Origin: Globomyces pollinis-pini
Lineage: Eukaryota; Chytridiomycota; Chytridiomycetes; Rhizophydiales; Globomycetaceae
DNA length: 16,153 nucleotides
Assembly: GCA_025399215.1 (NCBI GenBank)
Contig: MU621452.1
Span: forward strand, 1-16,153
Reading direction: 5' to 3'
Every line of letters begins with the position of its first letter. The first letter of the stretch is position 1. Shown in pieces: positions 1 to 8,567 of this stretch. The notes beneath the pieces were generated by a model, which saw nothing but the letters and a program-made list of their open reading frames with translations, searched no databases and was not told the origin of the DNA. A program made the translations under genes and the position numbers.

Positions 1-95
1 CTGCTTGTAATCGTTTACCAATGGCTCCTTGTGAAGACCAGTTTGAGGTGATATCCACATCTGGATTTTCAATCGCTTCAACCTGTTCAGGAGTC
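1..95. repeat. 95-bp block identical to 3380-3474 (copy A side)
   Basis: Positions 1-95 match 3380-3474 base for base, third codon positions included, and the match probably continues left of the window. At position 96 the two copies diverge abruptly. Both blocks encode the same ABCF stretch in the same frame. Confidence 0.97.
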
Positions 96-619
96 ACTGA
101 CCCTGTTGAAGGTTCTACTATTTCTACTTCAACTGGCTTTGCGATTGCTTTCTTTTGACTTTTGCTTTTGGATTTTCGACTCTTGGTTTCTTCCTCTGGA
201 TCAGTTAATTTGAATTTTGAAAATGCATCATCATCTAACCAATTTGTTTTCTTGGTTGGTGTGGTCGTTTTCACGTTTGCTGTAGCATTGACAGGTAATT
301 TCTTTGGTTGATCAGCCTTTATTTCATTAGACTGATTTGAATCACAGTCTGGTAAATTATCATTATCATTCAGTTCCAACTGTGAGGTTGAAGTGGTAAT
401 TTCATCCTCTTCAACATTGACTTCGTCAGATTCCCATGAGAGATACTTTTGCATAAATTCTTCAATTTCATTTAGTCCAGCATCTTGCAAGAAGGGTTCT
501 AAAAGATCCTGTTTTTCAGTAGTTGATTCGCATTCTGGTAAAGATAGCTCCAAATGCTCCAATATATATTCATCTAATACTAGACCATATTCGCTTAAAG
601 TTCTTGACAATCTTGTCAT
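1..619 (-). CDS. ABCF-family ATPase, copy A (5' part only, runs off left edge)
   Basis: An open frame of 206 codons starts with ATG at 619 and runs leftward without a stop to the window edge. No ATP-binding cassette is inside the window. The call rests on near-identity of its last ~31 residues (TPEQVEAIENPDVDI then NWSSQGAIGKRLQA) with the complete ABCF gene at 1291-3587, and on a weaker match of the first ~27 residues (MTxL...ALD/VLDE...L.LS). Between these lies a ~100-residue acidic and Lys/Ser-rich linker (NWLDDDAF, SRKSKSKSQKK) that copy B lacks. ABCF proteins such as Gcn20, Arb1 and New1 are soluble, ribosome-associated ATPases without membrane domains. The ATG is preceded 54-69 bp upstream by paired TGACTCA sites. 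I am confident it is a paralogue of copy B; its exact ABCF subtype is not decidable here. Confidence 0.8.
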   Translation of the reverse strand, partial: MTRLSRTLSEYGLVLDEYILEHLELSLPECESTTEKQDLLEPFLQDAGLNEIEEFMQKYLSWESDEVNVEEDEITTSTSQLELNDNDNLPDCDSNQSNEIKADQPKKLPVNATANVKTTTPTKKTNWLDDDAFSKFKLTDPEEETKSRKSKSKSQKKAIAKPVEVEIVEPSTGSVTPEQVEAIENPDVDITSNWSSQGAIGKRLQA

Positions 620-935
620 TTTTTCTATTCAACTTTCACTGTTGTACTACTTTTATGTAAGTTTTTTGTTTTTGAGTCAAATGAGTCACTCGTGCATGAA
701 ACCAAATTTATCCAGTAATTCAATGCTCTGATCAAAATCAAACGAAAAATAGGAAAGTATGAGAGAAAGAGAACAAGTGTTGTTTATGATACTTAAGCGA
801 CGATTGGTCCCACTTTGCTCTTTGTCTTGTGTTGAAATTCTATTATAACAAATTCTGTTAAAACAAAATAATTCTTGTTTTAGACGTCTTCTTAGACATT
901 AGAAAGATTTGGAATCAGATTCTACAACTAGTTGT
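620..935. other. Intergenic, promoter side of ABCF copy A
   Basis: Apart from the paired TGACTCA element and AT-rich runs, I see no coding frame, RNA gene or repeat in this stretch. It lies between the 5' end of copy A and the 3' end of the candidate micro-gene at 936-1111. Confidence 0.6.
673..688 (-). promoter_or_regulatory. Tandem Gcn4/AP-1-type sites upstream of ABCF copy A
   Basis: On the + strand the sequence is TGAGTCA-AA-TGAGTCA (673-679 and 682-688), which reads as two TGACTCA sites on the minus strand. They lie 54-69 bp upstream of the ATG at 619. TGACTCA is the consensus of fungal Gcn4/CpcA and of AP-1 bZIP factors. The same pair, with one site degenerate, lies at the same distance upstream of copy B. 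Confidence 0.6.
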
Positions 936-1111
936 CTATGTTTTTTTAGTTGTCTGTGCTCTAGTAGAAGCGTGGTGAGGATTTCCTGCATTTTGATAAA
1001 TTGGTATCAATGGCCAGCCAATTGCAGATCCTTTTTTGGTTTTTTATAAATGTAGTGGTCACTTATTCTTTCTAATAGTTTGACCAGACAGTCCAACGCG
1101 CCAGATTGCAT
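936..1111 (-). CDS. Possible 47-residue protein in two exons (micro-intron)
   Basis: ATG at 1111 opens MQSGALDCLVKLLERI. Removing a 32-nt GT-AG segment (1031-1062, GTGACC...AAAAAG) continues the frame as R, SAIGWPLIPIYQNAGNPHH and a basic tail, ending at TAG 936-938. Exons are 1063-1111 and 936-1030. Residue use looks protein-like (amphipathic start, then a Trp/Pro/Ile segment), and the intron size matches the other introns here. Unspliced, the ATG frame gives a 34-residue ORF ending at 1009. No family is recognised. Conservation has not been tested, and an upstream exon could exist. Confidence 0.35.
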
Positions 1112-1290
1112 TTTTAGTGCTATGTACATAGGATCAGATTACTTTATCAATAATGACAAATATATTTAAAAATGAAAGAAATCAATATTCTTACTATAGT
1201 TGCCGAATAGGTATGGAAGTAAAATCTATAATTACTTTTTTTATTAGATAGTTTACTTTGATATATATTTTGGAATCAGTTTATGCTAGA
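1112..1290. other. AT-rich spacer with ABCF copy B 3' end signal
   Basis: This is the 3' flank of ABCF copy B on the minus strand. AATAAA lies at 1240-1245, inside a 16-mer (AATAAAAAAAGTAATT on the minus strand) that recurs exactly in the 3' flank of the gene ending at 6191. No other feature is seen. Confidence 0.5.
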
Positions 1291-3587
1291 TCAAAGAATA
1301 GTTTGTGTCTTTTTTAATTTCTTAGCCTTCTTCAGTGTTTTGATGTAGTCACTAATACCATTTTCTAGAACTGTGAGTTTCTGATCTCGAAGCATATACA
1401 TTTCATTCGTGACTGCTTCTACAAAGTGCTGGTCATGACTCACAGTAATAACCGATCCTTGGAAATTGTTGATGGCTTCAATCACAGCTGTTATAGAGTC
1501 AATATCCAAGTGGTTCGTAGGTTCATCCAAAATCAATAAATCTGGAACATTCCAAACTGCCAATCCTGTCGCCACTCGCACAGCCTGCCCACCACTTAAC
1601 GTTGTAATAGATTGCTTCATCAATTGTTCTCCAACGCCAAATCCTCCAAAATGTCCTCGGATGGCTTGTTCCGTCGATCCTGCTGGAACCCTGCTCTGAA
1701 TGTATGCCAATGTCGTCATCATCGGATCCGCCGTGGCTATTTCATCCACATGGTTCTGAGAAAAGTATCCAATCTTAGCTTGTCCGTGTCTTGTAATCGT
1801 ACCCTTCTGTGGTATCAATTCATTTACCATCAACTGCATCAAAGTAGTCTTTCCATCTCCATTAGCCCCTACAATCCCAATTCTAGCTCCAATAGGTACA
1901 TTCAATGAGATATTATTCAGAACTAACTTGTTTGGCACATATCCAAACGAAACACCTTCAATGGCAATCAATGATGATTGATTTCGAAGTGGCTCAGGAT
2001 CTGGAAAATCCCACTTGATCAAACTATCCGGTTGCTGCAGTTCAGGCTGTGCTCTACTCGATATAAGTGAATCAGCGCGATCTTTGTGAAACTTGAATCG
2101 ATGTCCCTTGGCATTCTTCTCAATACCGAAACGTTCATTTAATTTCTTTTTTCGAGATGCCACTTGAAGCAGTTTCTTATCATCACCTTTAGATTTGGCT
2201 TGTTTCAGACTTTCTTGAATAGATCTTTCAATATGCGCTTTCTTCTTGTCCAACGCTGATTGCAGTTGTTCGTTATGCTTCTGTTTATCTTCAACCGCCT
2301 TTTCATACTCGGTATAGTTTCCAACATAGTATTTCAGTTTCTGATTTCGAAATACAATCGTTTCATCAATGATGGAATCGAGGAAGGTTCGGTCATGAGA
2401 TATCAGCACAATGGTGACATCAAGTTCTTGAAGGTATGTTTGGAGCCATAAGATAGCTGGCAGGTCAAGATGATTTGTCGGTTCATCCAATAAGAGTATA
2501 TCAGGTTCCATGAATAATGCTTGAGCCAATGAAACACGTATTCTCCAACCCCCAGACAGGTTGCCGATCGGTCCATCCATCCAAGAATCAGAGAATCCAA
2601 GACCTTTTAATATCTTGCGTACCTTCGATTCGGCTGCGTCAAAATCATACAGTTCAAGTATACTGTGTAATTCTTCCAACATTGCCAAACCTTTTGCTGA
2701 GGCATTGGCCATTTCGGTAGGAGTACATTTGGACTCTAAAGAACGTCGTGCTTGATCAACTTGAACCTCCAACACCAACAAGTCCGTTCGAGCTACCGCT
2801 CCTCTCGCTCCACTTCTCTTGATCGCAATTTGATTGGCTTGCCTTAACTCCTCTTCAAGCCTTTCCAATTCAATCACCCGGATCGCTTTCACAAGTGTCT
2901 CTGTATCTCCTGTTTCCATCGCAGTATTCAGTATCATCTGTTCCTTCCGTGCCAATACACTCTTAGAATCTGCTTCCAGGACGACATCAACAACATTCTT
3001 GGACTGTTAATGTGACTATCAATTACCTTGGTATTATCCACACCATCCAACTGTTCTACATACATCACACGAATATTCTTTGGAAACCCAATCAGCAGTC
3101 CGTATCCAATTGCTTTAAATAAAGTTGACTTTCCAACTCCATTTCGCCCAACAAGACCATATTTAACTCCAGAAAACAGTTTAAATTCTGCATCAACCAA
3201 AACAGGGTTTCCTCCAATCAAAATATCAACCGTTTTCAAATCAACATCATTGGATAGCGTATCAATGGTATCAAGATAAAATCGAGATTGCCTCGTTTTT
3301 GCTTCTATCAGTGATCCCAATCCTTGAGTTGTTTCTGAGATGATCTCGGTTACGTTTGAAGCTTTCTTTGCTTTTCGTACTGCTTGTAATCGTTTACCAA
3401 TGGCTCCTTGTGAAGACCAGTTTGAGGTGATATCCACATCTGGATTTTCAATCGCTTCAACCTGTTCAGGAGTCGCGCACTTTTCAAAACTATTTTTGTT
3501 GATGTCGACGGATAGATTCAATAGTCCTAGTGTACACTTATCTAATGCTGGACTATGATCGTTAAACTGTTTTTGTAAGCTTGTCAT
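1291..3587 (-). CDS. ABCF-family ATPase, copy B (complete, one 23-nt intron)
   Basis: This is a soluble twin-cassette ABC ATPase of the ABCF (Gcn20/Arb1-like) class, which acts on ribosomes or in the Gcn2 response. Exon 1 is 3027-3587 (187 codons) and exon 2 is 1291-3003. Removing GTAATT...AACAG (3004-3026, 23 nt) joins VDNTK to SKNVVDVVLEAD in frame and gives 757 residues. Cassette 1: Walker A GRNGVGKST at 147-155, signature LSGGW at 336-340, Walker B LLLDEP at 357-362 followed by TNHLD, H-loop SHD. Cassette 2: Walker A GANGDGKTT at 566-574, LSGGQ at 656-660, LLILDEP at 676-682, SHDQ at ~709. A charged linker joins them, and there are no membrane segments. Compared with copy A, the N-terminus lacks the ~100-residue acidic/Lys-rich linker. 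Without the intron, the frame breaks between Walker A and the signature, so the alternative would be a frameshifted gene. Confidence 0.9.
3380..3474. repeat. 95-bp block identical to 1-95 (copy B side)
   Basis: This is the second copy of the exact duplication. It codes for the end of the N-terminal extension of ABCF copy B (ATPEQVEAIENP to GKRLQA). On the 5' side of the gene, identity ends at position 3475, within codon GCG/GTG just before ACT CCT. Confidence 0.97.
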
Positions 3588-3637
3588 TGTTATGTTGGAT
3601 TATACTGTCTCTACGCTTTTAAATGTGGTTGTGTTTT

Positions 3638-3653
3638 CGAGTCAAGTGAGTCA
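3638..3653 (-). promoter_or_regulatory. Gcn4/AP-1-type site pair upstream of ABCF copy B
   Basis: The + strand reads CGAGTCA-AG-TGAGTCA (3638-3644 and 3647-3653): one perfect and one degenerate TGACTCA on the minus strand, 51-66 bp upstream of the ATG at 3587. Spacing, orientation and distance match copy A. A TGAAAC follows in both promoters. Confidence 0.55.
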
Positions 3654-4055
3654 TAGCGGTTGAAACAGGTTTGTACACCAGACGGTAAGAAAAACAGCGA
3701 AACATCACATGGTAGAATTCATTGTATCTCCAAAGAATTAATTGTATAGTGAGGGTTTATGATGTGACCCTCATTTATTTCAGATGAGGAGTTGATTGAG
3801 ATATCTGCAGGCCAGTTTCTAGATATCAATAAGTTGAATGAAACGGTCGATGAGTATTGTAAAATAAGTTACTATTTGAGGGTTTGAAATTGAAATGTTT
3901 GGGAATGGAATTGACTGTTTAATTACTACATAACACATCGTGATTTGATTGTAAAACAAAAGGCTACACTCTAACAAGTATATAAAACCAATACATGCGT
4001 GTCAATCTATGATACGTACGAGTATCTACATTGAATCCTTGAATGTGTTGAACCC
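3654..4055. other. Spacer between ABCF copy B and the kinase
   Basis: This holds a short perfect inverted repeat at 3751-3772 (GAGGGT, 10-nt loop, ACCCTC) and the exon-like relic at 3783-3933, listed separately. Otherwise it is AT-rich with nothing recognisable. Confidence 0.5.
3783..3933 (+). pseudogene. Exon-like fragment with no start codon
   Basis: A polypyrimidine run ending TTTCAG (3778-3783) precedes a frame reading DEELIEISAGQFLDINKLNE then TVDEY. Removing a 22-nt GT-AG segment (3859-3880) continues it as WFEIEMFGNGIDCLITT and TAA at 3931-3933. Without splicing it stops at 3885-3887. Composition looks coding, but no in-frame ATG could be joined upstream, because the region to the left is the ABCF copy B promoter. 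It may be a gene relic, or a real terminal exon whose first exon I cannot find. No family is recognised. Confidence 0.25.
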
Positions 4056-4116
4056 CAATTTTCATTTTTGGCAAGTGGGGTGGTACAAACCTCACAAACA
4101 ATCAAAATGAAAATTG
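4056..4116. repeat. 13-bp inverted repeat upstream of the kinase start
   Basis: CAATTTTCATTTT (4056-4068) and AAAATGAAAATTG (4104-4116) are exact reverse complements separated by 35 nt, 25 bp before the ATG at 4142. A C4...G4 pairing (4053-4056/4077-4080) competes with it. It could be a 5'-UTR hairpin or a dyad protein site; function is unknown. Confidence 0.5.
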
Positions 4117-4141
4117 ATCACATTCTTGACTTTTTTTTTAA

Positions 4142-6104
4142 ATGATTGAATCTATTCAAAATAATACAAAAAGTTATTTAACAAATCAATTTCAATCGCA
4201 TCTGAAAACGTTACCTGCAAAGAAGTGGAAAGAATCTATTCCTCAGTTGACTATACAACAGAAAGATTCTCATCCTAATAATCAAAATCAAATCAATTTT
4301 TTAAATGAAGTTCTGGATGTTTTGTCGCCTGTAAAAATATCATCACCGGCTTCTAAACTTCAATTTCCAGATTTGCCAGATACTCAGATATTACTAGACA
4401 ATCATCTTGATTTACTAGAAGTTATCGGAGAAGGATCATTTAGCAAAGTTCATTTAGCTCTTCACTCAAAAACGAACAGAAAGGTTTGCAAAATTACGAA
4501 TTTATTAAAAAGGTTGCATTGAAATGTATCAATAAATCAATGTTGGTCAAAAAAGGAACACTTCCTACTCAACTTACTCGTGAGTTGTTGATTTTGGGAT
4601 CTTTGAATCATCCAAATGTTTGTCAGTTGCTTCAAGTGATCGATACAACCAACACCATATACTTGGCAATGGAATACATTCCAGGAGGGGAACTCTTTCA
4701 TTACATACAGAAACATAAAAAAATTCCAGAAAACCAGGCAGTGGTGTTCTTTAGACAAATAGTATCTGGAGTACATTATTGTCATTCACAATCAATAGTA
4801 CATCGTGATTTAAAACCAGAGAACAGTAAGAGATGTTCACATTTATTTGAATAGTTTTATTTGATTCGCAAGGAAATTTGAAACTCGCTGATTTTGGGTT
4901 TGCAAATATTATGATTGTTGGAACGCTTTTTGATGAGTTTTGTGGATCCCCAGAATATGCTGCACCAGGTATTCCACTTCATAAATATTTTTGAAAATCA
5001 AACAAAATATCATTGTGTATGTCTAATCTATTTTTTAGAAATGATTGCCAAAAAGCAATATCTTGGCCCAGAGGTTGACATTTGGTCACTTGGAGTATTA
5101 TTATATGTCATGATTACTGGTACTAATAATTTCAAAGTTCATTTTTGATAGGAACAATGCCATTTGGTGATAAATCCATTTCAAAGATGTTCACTAGTAT
5201 CATGACTGCAAAATATTCCATCCCATCACATGTATCTAATGGTAAACTTCAAAAAATATTGACATTAGATGCCATCAACTTGATTCAACAAATATTAAAA
5301 CCAGATTCTCTTAAACGATTTAAATTAGTTGATATTCGTGATCATGTTTGGTTAAATCCAAAAAATCTTGAACCATTTGCTTTTGAAGATAGTAAAGAAA
5401 AACTTGGAGATGGAATTCAACTTTCAAAATCGATTAGACAAAAGTTATTGGAGTTTGGTTACACCAAAGATGAGATTCAACAATACACGGTAACGAATTT
5501 ACCGGGTCCTATTAAATTATCACACGTACTCTTACAAGAATTATTACAACCTAAAACAGCGTTACCTGAAATGAAAGTTGATTTGAAAAGTATTAGTGGT
5601 GTTAAAAATCAAGAGAGAAACTTTAACCTTATTCGAGAACATTTAGATATTGGAAATCTATCATTATTAGATAAGATTCGATTAGAACATAAAGTTGAAA
5701 CCAAAGAAGAATATATCCCACTTGTTACTCAACCAAATATCGTCACCACCTTTCAACATAGTTATGATCGACATGATACACATTTACAACTATTGAAGAA
5801 TATTATTCGAATGAATGGTAAAATCCCAATGTTTGATGAAGAATTTCCAAACATTCTTTATGGATCCATTCCATTTCAATCACAACCATTCTTGACGTTA
5901 AGTGCCAGTACTGAAATGGATTTGGAATTGGCTGCATGTTTTACAGATACAACTGAGAAAGTACAAGTCGAGTTTCAGGTCACTACCAGTCCTTTGGAAG
6001 AAGGTTGGCAGAGTACTTTCTTACTGTTGACTTGTCAGAATCATGATTGGGTCATAAATGAATTTGATAACCTTTGCTTTAAACTTATGGCATATATCTA
6101 TTAG
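4142..6104 (+). CDS. SNF1/AMPK/MARK-like Ser/Thr protein kinase, T-loop Thr replaced by Glu
   Basis: Five exons (4142-4483, 4513-4825, 4855-4968, 5039-5119, 5152-6104) give 600 residues. The introns are 29, 29, 70 and 32 nt, all GT-AG. The kinase domain spans ~90-353: Gly-loop GEGSFSKV 96-103, VALK with catalytic Lys118, HRDLKPEN with Asp213, DFG 231-233, CGSPEYAAPE ending at 257, DIWSLG, and the subdomain XI Arg (LKRFKL). All catalytic residues are present. The subfamily is shown by DFGFANIM and CGSPEYAAPE, typical of the CAMK group AMPK-related kinases. The activation residue, Thr in LKTSCGSP or LDTFCGSP of relatives, is Glu246 here (FDEFCGSP), which suggests activity independent of an upstream LKB1-type kinase. 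Residues ~377-395 (SIRQKLLEFGYTKDEIQQY) resemble the UBA-like segment that follows many of these kinase domains. The C-terminal ~200 residues are unassigned, possibly KA1-like. AATAAA follows the stop. Confidence 0.88.
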
Positions 6105-6190
6105 TTATTTCAAATGCCTATAGAACTGGATAAATAAATTGAACTTAAATTACTTTTTTTATTGTTGACAGTTGCAAGTACACTGATAGA
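6105..6190. terminator. Convergent 3' ends with AATAAA on both strands
   Basis: This is an 86-bp gap between the kinase (+) and the HAD/2H gene (-). AATAAA occurs on the + strand near 6133 and on the minus strand at 6158-6163. The latter sits inside the 16-mer shared with the ABCF copy B 3' flank. Confidence 0.55.
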
Positions 6191-7814
6191 TTATTGATGA
6201 GATTTCATAACTTCGGTGAGATCCATTTGTTGAATATACCATTCAACTGTAGCAGAATTTTCATCGTTATTTTCAATAAATGTTTTGGACATCCACTCGT
6301 TAACCAAAGAGATAGCCATAGCAATTTGTTTTCCCTTCAATTTTGGGAAATGCTTTGTTACAAGTCTACCAACTGAAATTGGTTGCTTTACTGGTGATTT
6401 AATCACTTCATGTTTTAAACCGAGTACTTTTTTGATTTGTAATTCTGTCATTAAGTTGATTGGTTCTTCCAACTCGATCCAATCTACAATTTTGTTTGAG
6501 TCTTTTGCTGATCCAGATGGAGATACATGCAAAGTGATATGCATTACTGCATTCATTGACACCAAGTTTGATTGATCGATTTTCAATGCGGTACAGACTC
6601 CTGGTATACTACCGATATGTGTTGCTTGGATAACTCTCTTTGACCCAATACCTCCCAACTTTTCTATCATGACTTCATCAACGGTACCATGGCTGACAGT
6701 CATGTGTGTAGCCTTGATTGTCCAAGATTGATGAGGGATTGGAAATTTTTGTTTCAACAATTCTATAGACTCGGAATTGAGCATTAATCCAGTATAATAC
6801 ACATGCTCCGTTAGTTGAATCTCATTTCTGAACATTGATATACTAACTCTTCTCGATATTTGTTCTTTTTCGGTTTCATTTTCATCTGATACATCCTCTT
6901 CAGATTTTTGTATATCAGAAGTGGGACTAATAGGGATTTGATTGGACAATACTCTTTTAAGACCAGGATTTGGATTTGAATCAACCTCTAAAGTAATAGG
7001 TAACAGTTTTACAGATGATAATCTGTGCAGTGATCTTGAAGAAGTATTGACACTGTTTCGTTTCTGACATGCAGTGATACGATTATTACAAATTCGAATC
7101 AAATCCATCACTAGTTCTTTTTCCAAATCTATTGGAATATGTTGTTCTAGATGCTTTCCATAGACGACATGGAATACATTAAATGTTTCAATACGATTTA
7201 AATCTTTAAATTCGGATAATTTTCTTTCAAATTTTTTGATGTGGCCATTACGATCATCGTATAAATCGATATGTTTGATTCCATGAAAATGATCTAGTAA
7301 ACTTTGTATAACACCGAATTTGTAATCCAGAGTGGTAGAATAACTTTTAGTGCCATTTATTGAACTTGTTTCTTTTAAGAAATAACTAAAGGTTAATGAA
7401 TTCAATAATATACAAATGAAAATCTAAAGGGGTTGATAATTGATTACATAATTGAATAATTCTATCTTCAAATAGATGTTTCCTTCTTCCAGTCATTAAA
7501 ATAGTGATAGTATTTGGGTCTTTTATTGAATCCAAAGCTTTTTGTACAATTTCTACATTCCACCAATCCAAAGTTGGGATATCGGGTAAATAAGGAGATT
7601 GAAGAGTTCTAGCGTCGAAAAACCATTGACAATCAGCGATAATTTTACCGACCAAAGATTTTGACCAAATTTCATTATTTGGCATAGGAGATTTGAATAA
7701 GGTAGAATCGAAATCAAAGATTGATAATTTTGAGAAATGATTTATGGCATTTTTGTTTATAAAGTTTTTTATGTTTCTTTCGTAATGAAATTCATCGATT
7801 ATTATTGGTTGCAT
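6191..7814 (-). CDS. Swiss Army Knife RNA repair-like protein: HAD domain plus putative 2H phosphoesterase domain
   Basis: Two exons (7414-7814, 6191-7385) are joined across a 28-nt intron (7386-7413, GTATAT...TTTAG) to give 531 residues. The splice turns a premature TAG into LDFHFYFLKETSS. The N-terminal HAD phosphatase-like domain has FDFDSTLF (Asp34, Asp36, Thr38), ITILMTGR 103-110 (motif II), a Lys in DYKFG (motif III) and YDDRNGHI (motif IV). A Ser/Glu-rich linker follows. The C-terminal domain contains two H-x-T-x motifs, THMTVSHG (His361) and MHITLHVS (His416), the hallmark of 2H phosphodiesterases. Families pairing these domains are proposed to act on RNA ends; that role is inferred. 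I chose ATG 7814 (MQPIIIDEFHYE). An in-frame ATG at 7937 would add a low-complexity, Phe-rich 41 residues reaching to within 66 bp of the H2B stop. Confidence 0.8.
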
Positions 7815-7975
7815 TTTAAAAGTGAACAAATTCTTTCCATTTTTAAAAAACAAAAATTCAAAAAGCCACTTGTCACAATCAGTGAAGGTGTTGCTCTTTG
7901 AGTTTGCTAGTAGTATGAAAGGAGGTAAAAGAGTCAAGGAAAGCGGATAATATATTTAAAAACTAATTATTAGAA

Positions 7976-7992
7976 TTGTGTTGAAAACACAA
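7976..7992 (-). promoter_or_regulatory. Candidate histone mRNA 3' stem-loop, H2B
   Basis: On the minus strand, 10 nt after the H2B stop, TTGTGTTTTCAACACAA forms a perfect hairpin (7 bp with a 3-nt loop, or 6 bp with a 5-nt loop). It is followed by TT, so that TGTGTTTTCAA and CACAATT also occur after H4. No AATAAA is visible in the next ~40 nt. Confidence 0.6.
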
Positions 7993-8002
7993 GTGATGTG
8001 GT

Positions 8003-8386
8003 TTAATTAGATTGATACTTGGTAACTGCTTTAGTCCCTTCAGAAACTGCATGTTTAGCTAATTCTCCTGGTAAAATTAATCGAACTGAAGTTTGAATCT
8101 CTCTTGAAGAAATTGTAGATCTCTTGTTGTACGATGCAAGTCGTGAAGCTTCTTCTGCAACTCGTTCAAAGATATCATTCACAAATGAGTTCATGATCGA
8201 CATGGCCTTGTTGGAAATACCAGTGTCTGGGTGAACTTGTTTCAATACTTTGTAAATATAAGTGTTGAAGGTTTCTTTCCTGGTCTTCTTCTTGGTTCGA
8301 ACTCCAGCTTTGGTTTGCTTTTCGGCTGTCTTGGCTGGTGCTTTACCTGCTGGCTTCTTTCCTGCTGATACTTCTTTTGGTGGCAT
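8003..8386 (-). CDS. Histone H2B
   Basis: This is a core nucleosome histone of 127 residues, intronless. The N-terminal tail is rich in Lys/Ala/Pro ([19 protein letters not shown]), followed by the repression-type basic patch (KKKTRKETF) and the histone fold from [14 protein letters not shown] through [23 protein letters not shown]. The Lys in AVTKY corresponds to the site ubiquitylated in yeast (K123) and human (K120) H2B. The ATG at 8386 follows the family start MPPK. The gene is divergent with H2A across a 181-bp shared promoter and has a hairpin 10 nt after its stop, as expected for an S-phase-regulated gene pair. Confidence 0.98.
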   Translation of the reverse strand: MPPKEVSAGKKPAGKAPAKTAEKQTKAGVRTKKKTRKETFNTYIYKVLKQVHPDTGISNKAMSIMNSFVNDIFERVAEEASRLASYNKRSTISSREIQTSVRLILPGELAKHAVSEGTKAVTKYQSN

Positions 8387-8567
8387 TTTGATGGTTGGTA
8401 ATGGTGAAGATTCTTTGCTTTATACTACAGAATGTCACAGATCGGTCACATAGGAAGGGCTTGATTGGTCCGATGACTTTGATTTTTGATTGGTTGAATT
8501 TTACACGTGGCTTAGCCAAGTCTTATTTAAACACACTTGGCAACAAACTACAGCAAATCATTCAATA
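8387..8567. promoter_or_regulatory. Divergent H2B/H2A promoter
   Basis: This 181 bp serves both genes. Seen directly: two CCAAT boxes in the same orientation (ATTGG at 8464-8468 and 8489-8493, each in TTGATTGGT), a CACGTG palindrome at 8504-8509, and GCTTAGCCA at 8510-8518. TATA-like elements lie toward each gene: TATTTAA at 8523-8529 for H2A, and minus-strand TATAAAG (8418-8424) for H2B. The GCTTAGCCA 9-mer recurs in the H3/H4 promoter. Confidence 0.7.

Noticed and set aside
7815..7937. Upstream in-frame ATG that would extend the HAD/2H protein by 41 residues.
   Set aside because: The added residues are Phe/Lys-rich and unlike the family. The start at 7814 leaves a normal promoter gap behind H2B.
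8290..8305. GGTTCGAACTCC on the + strand resembles a tRNA B box.
   Set aside because: It lies inside the H2B coding sequence, has an extra base relative to the B-box consensus, and no A box or cloverleaf surrounds it.
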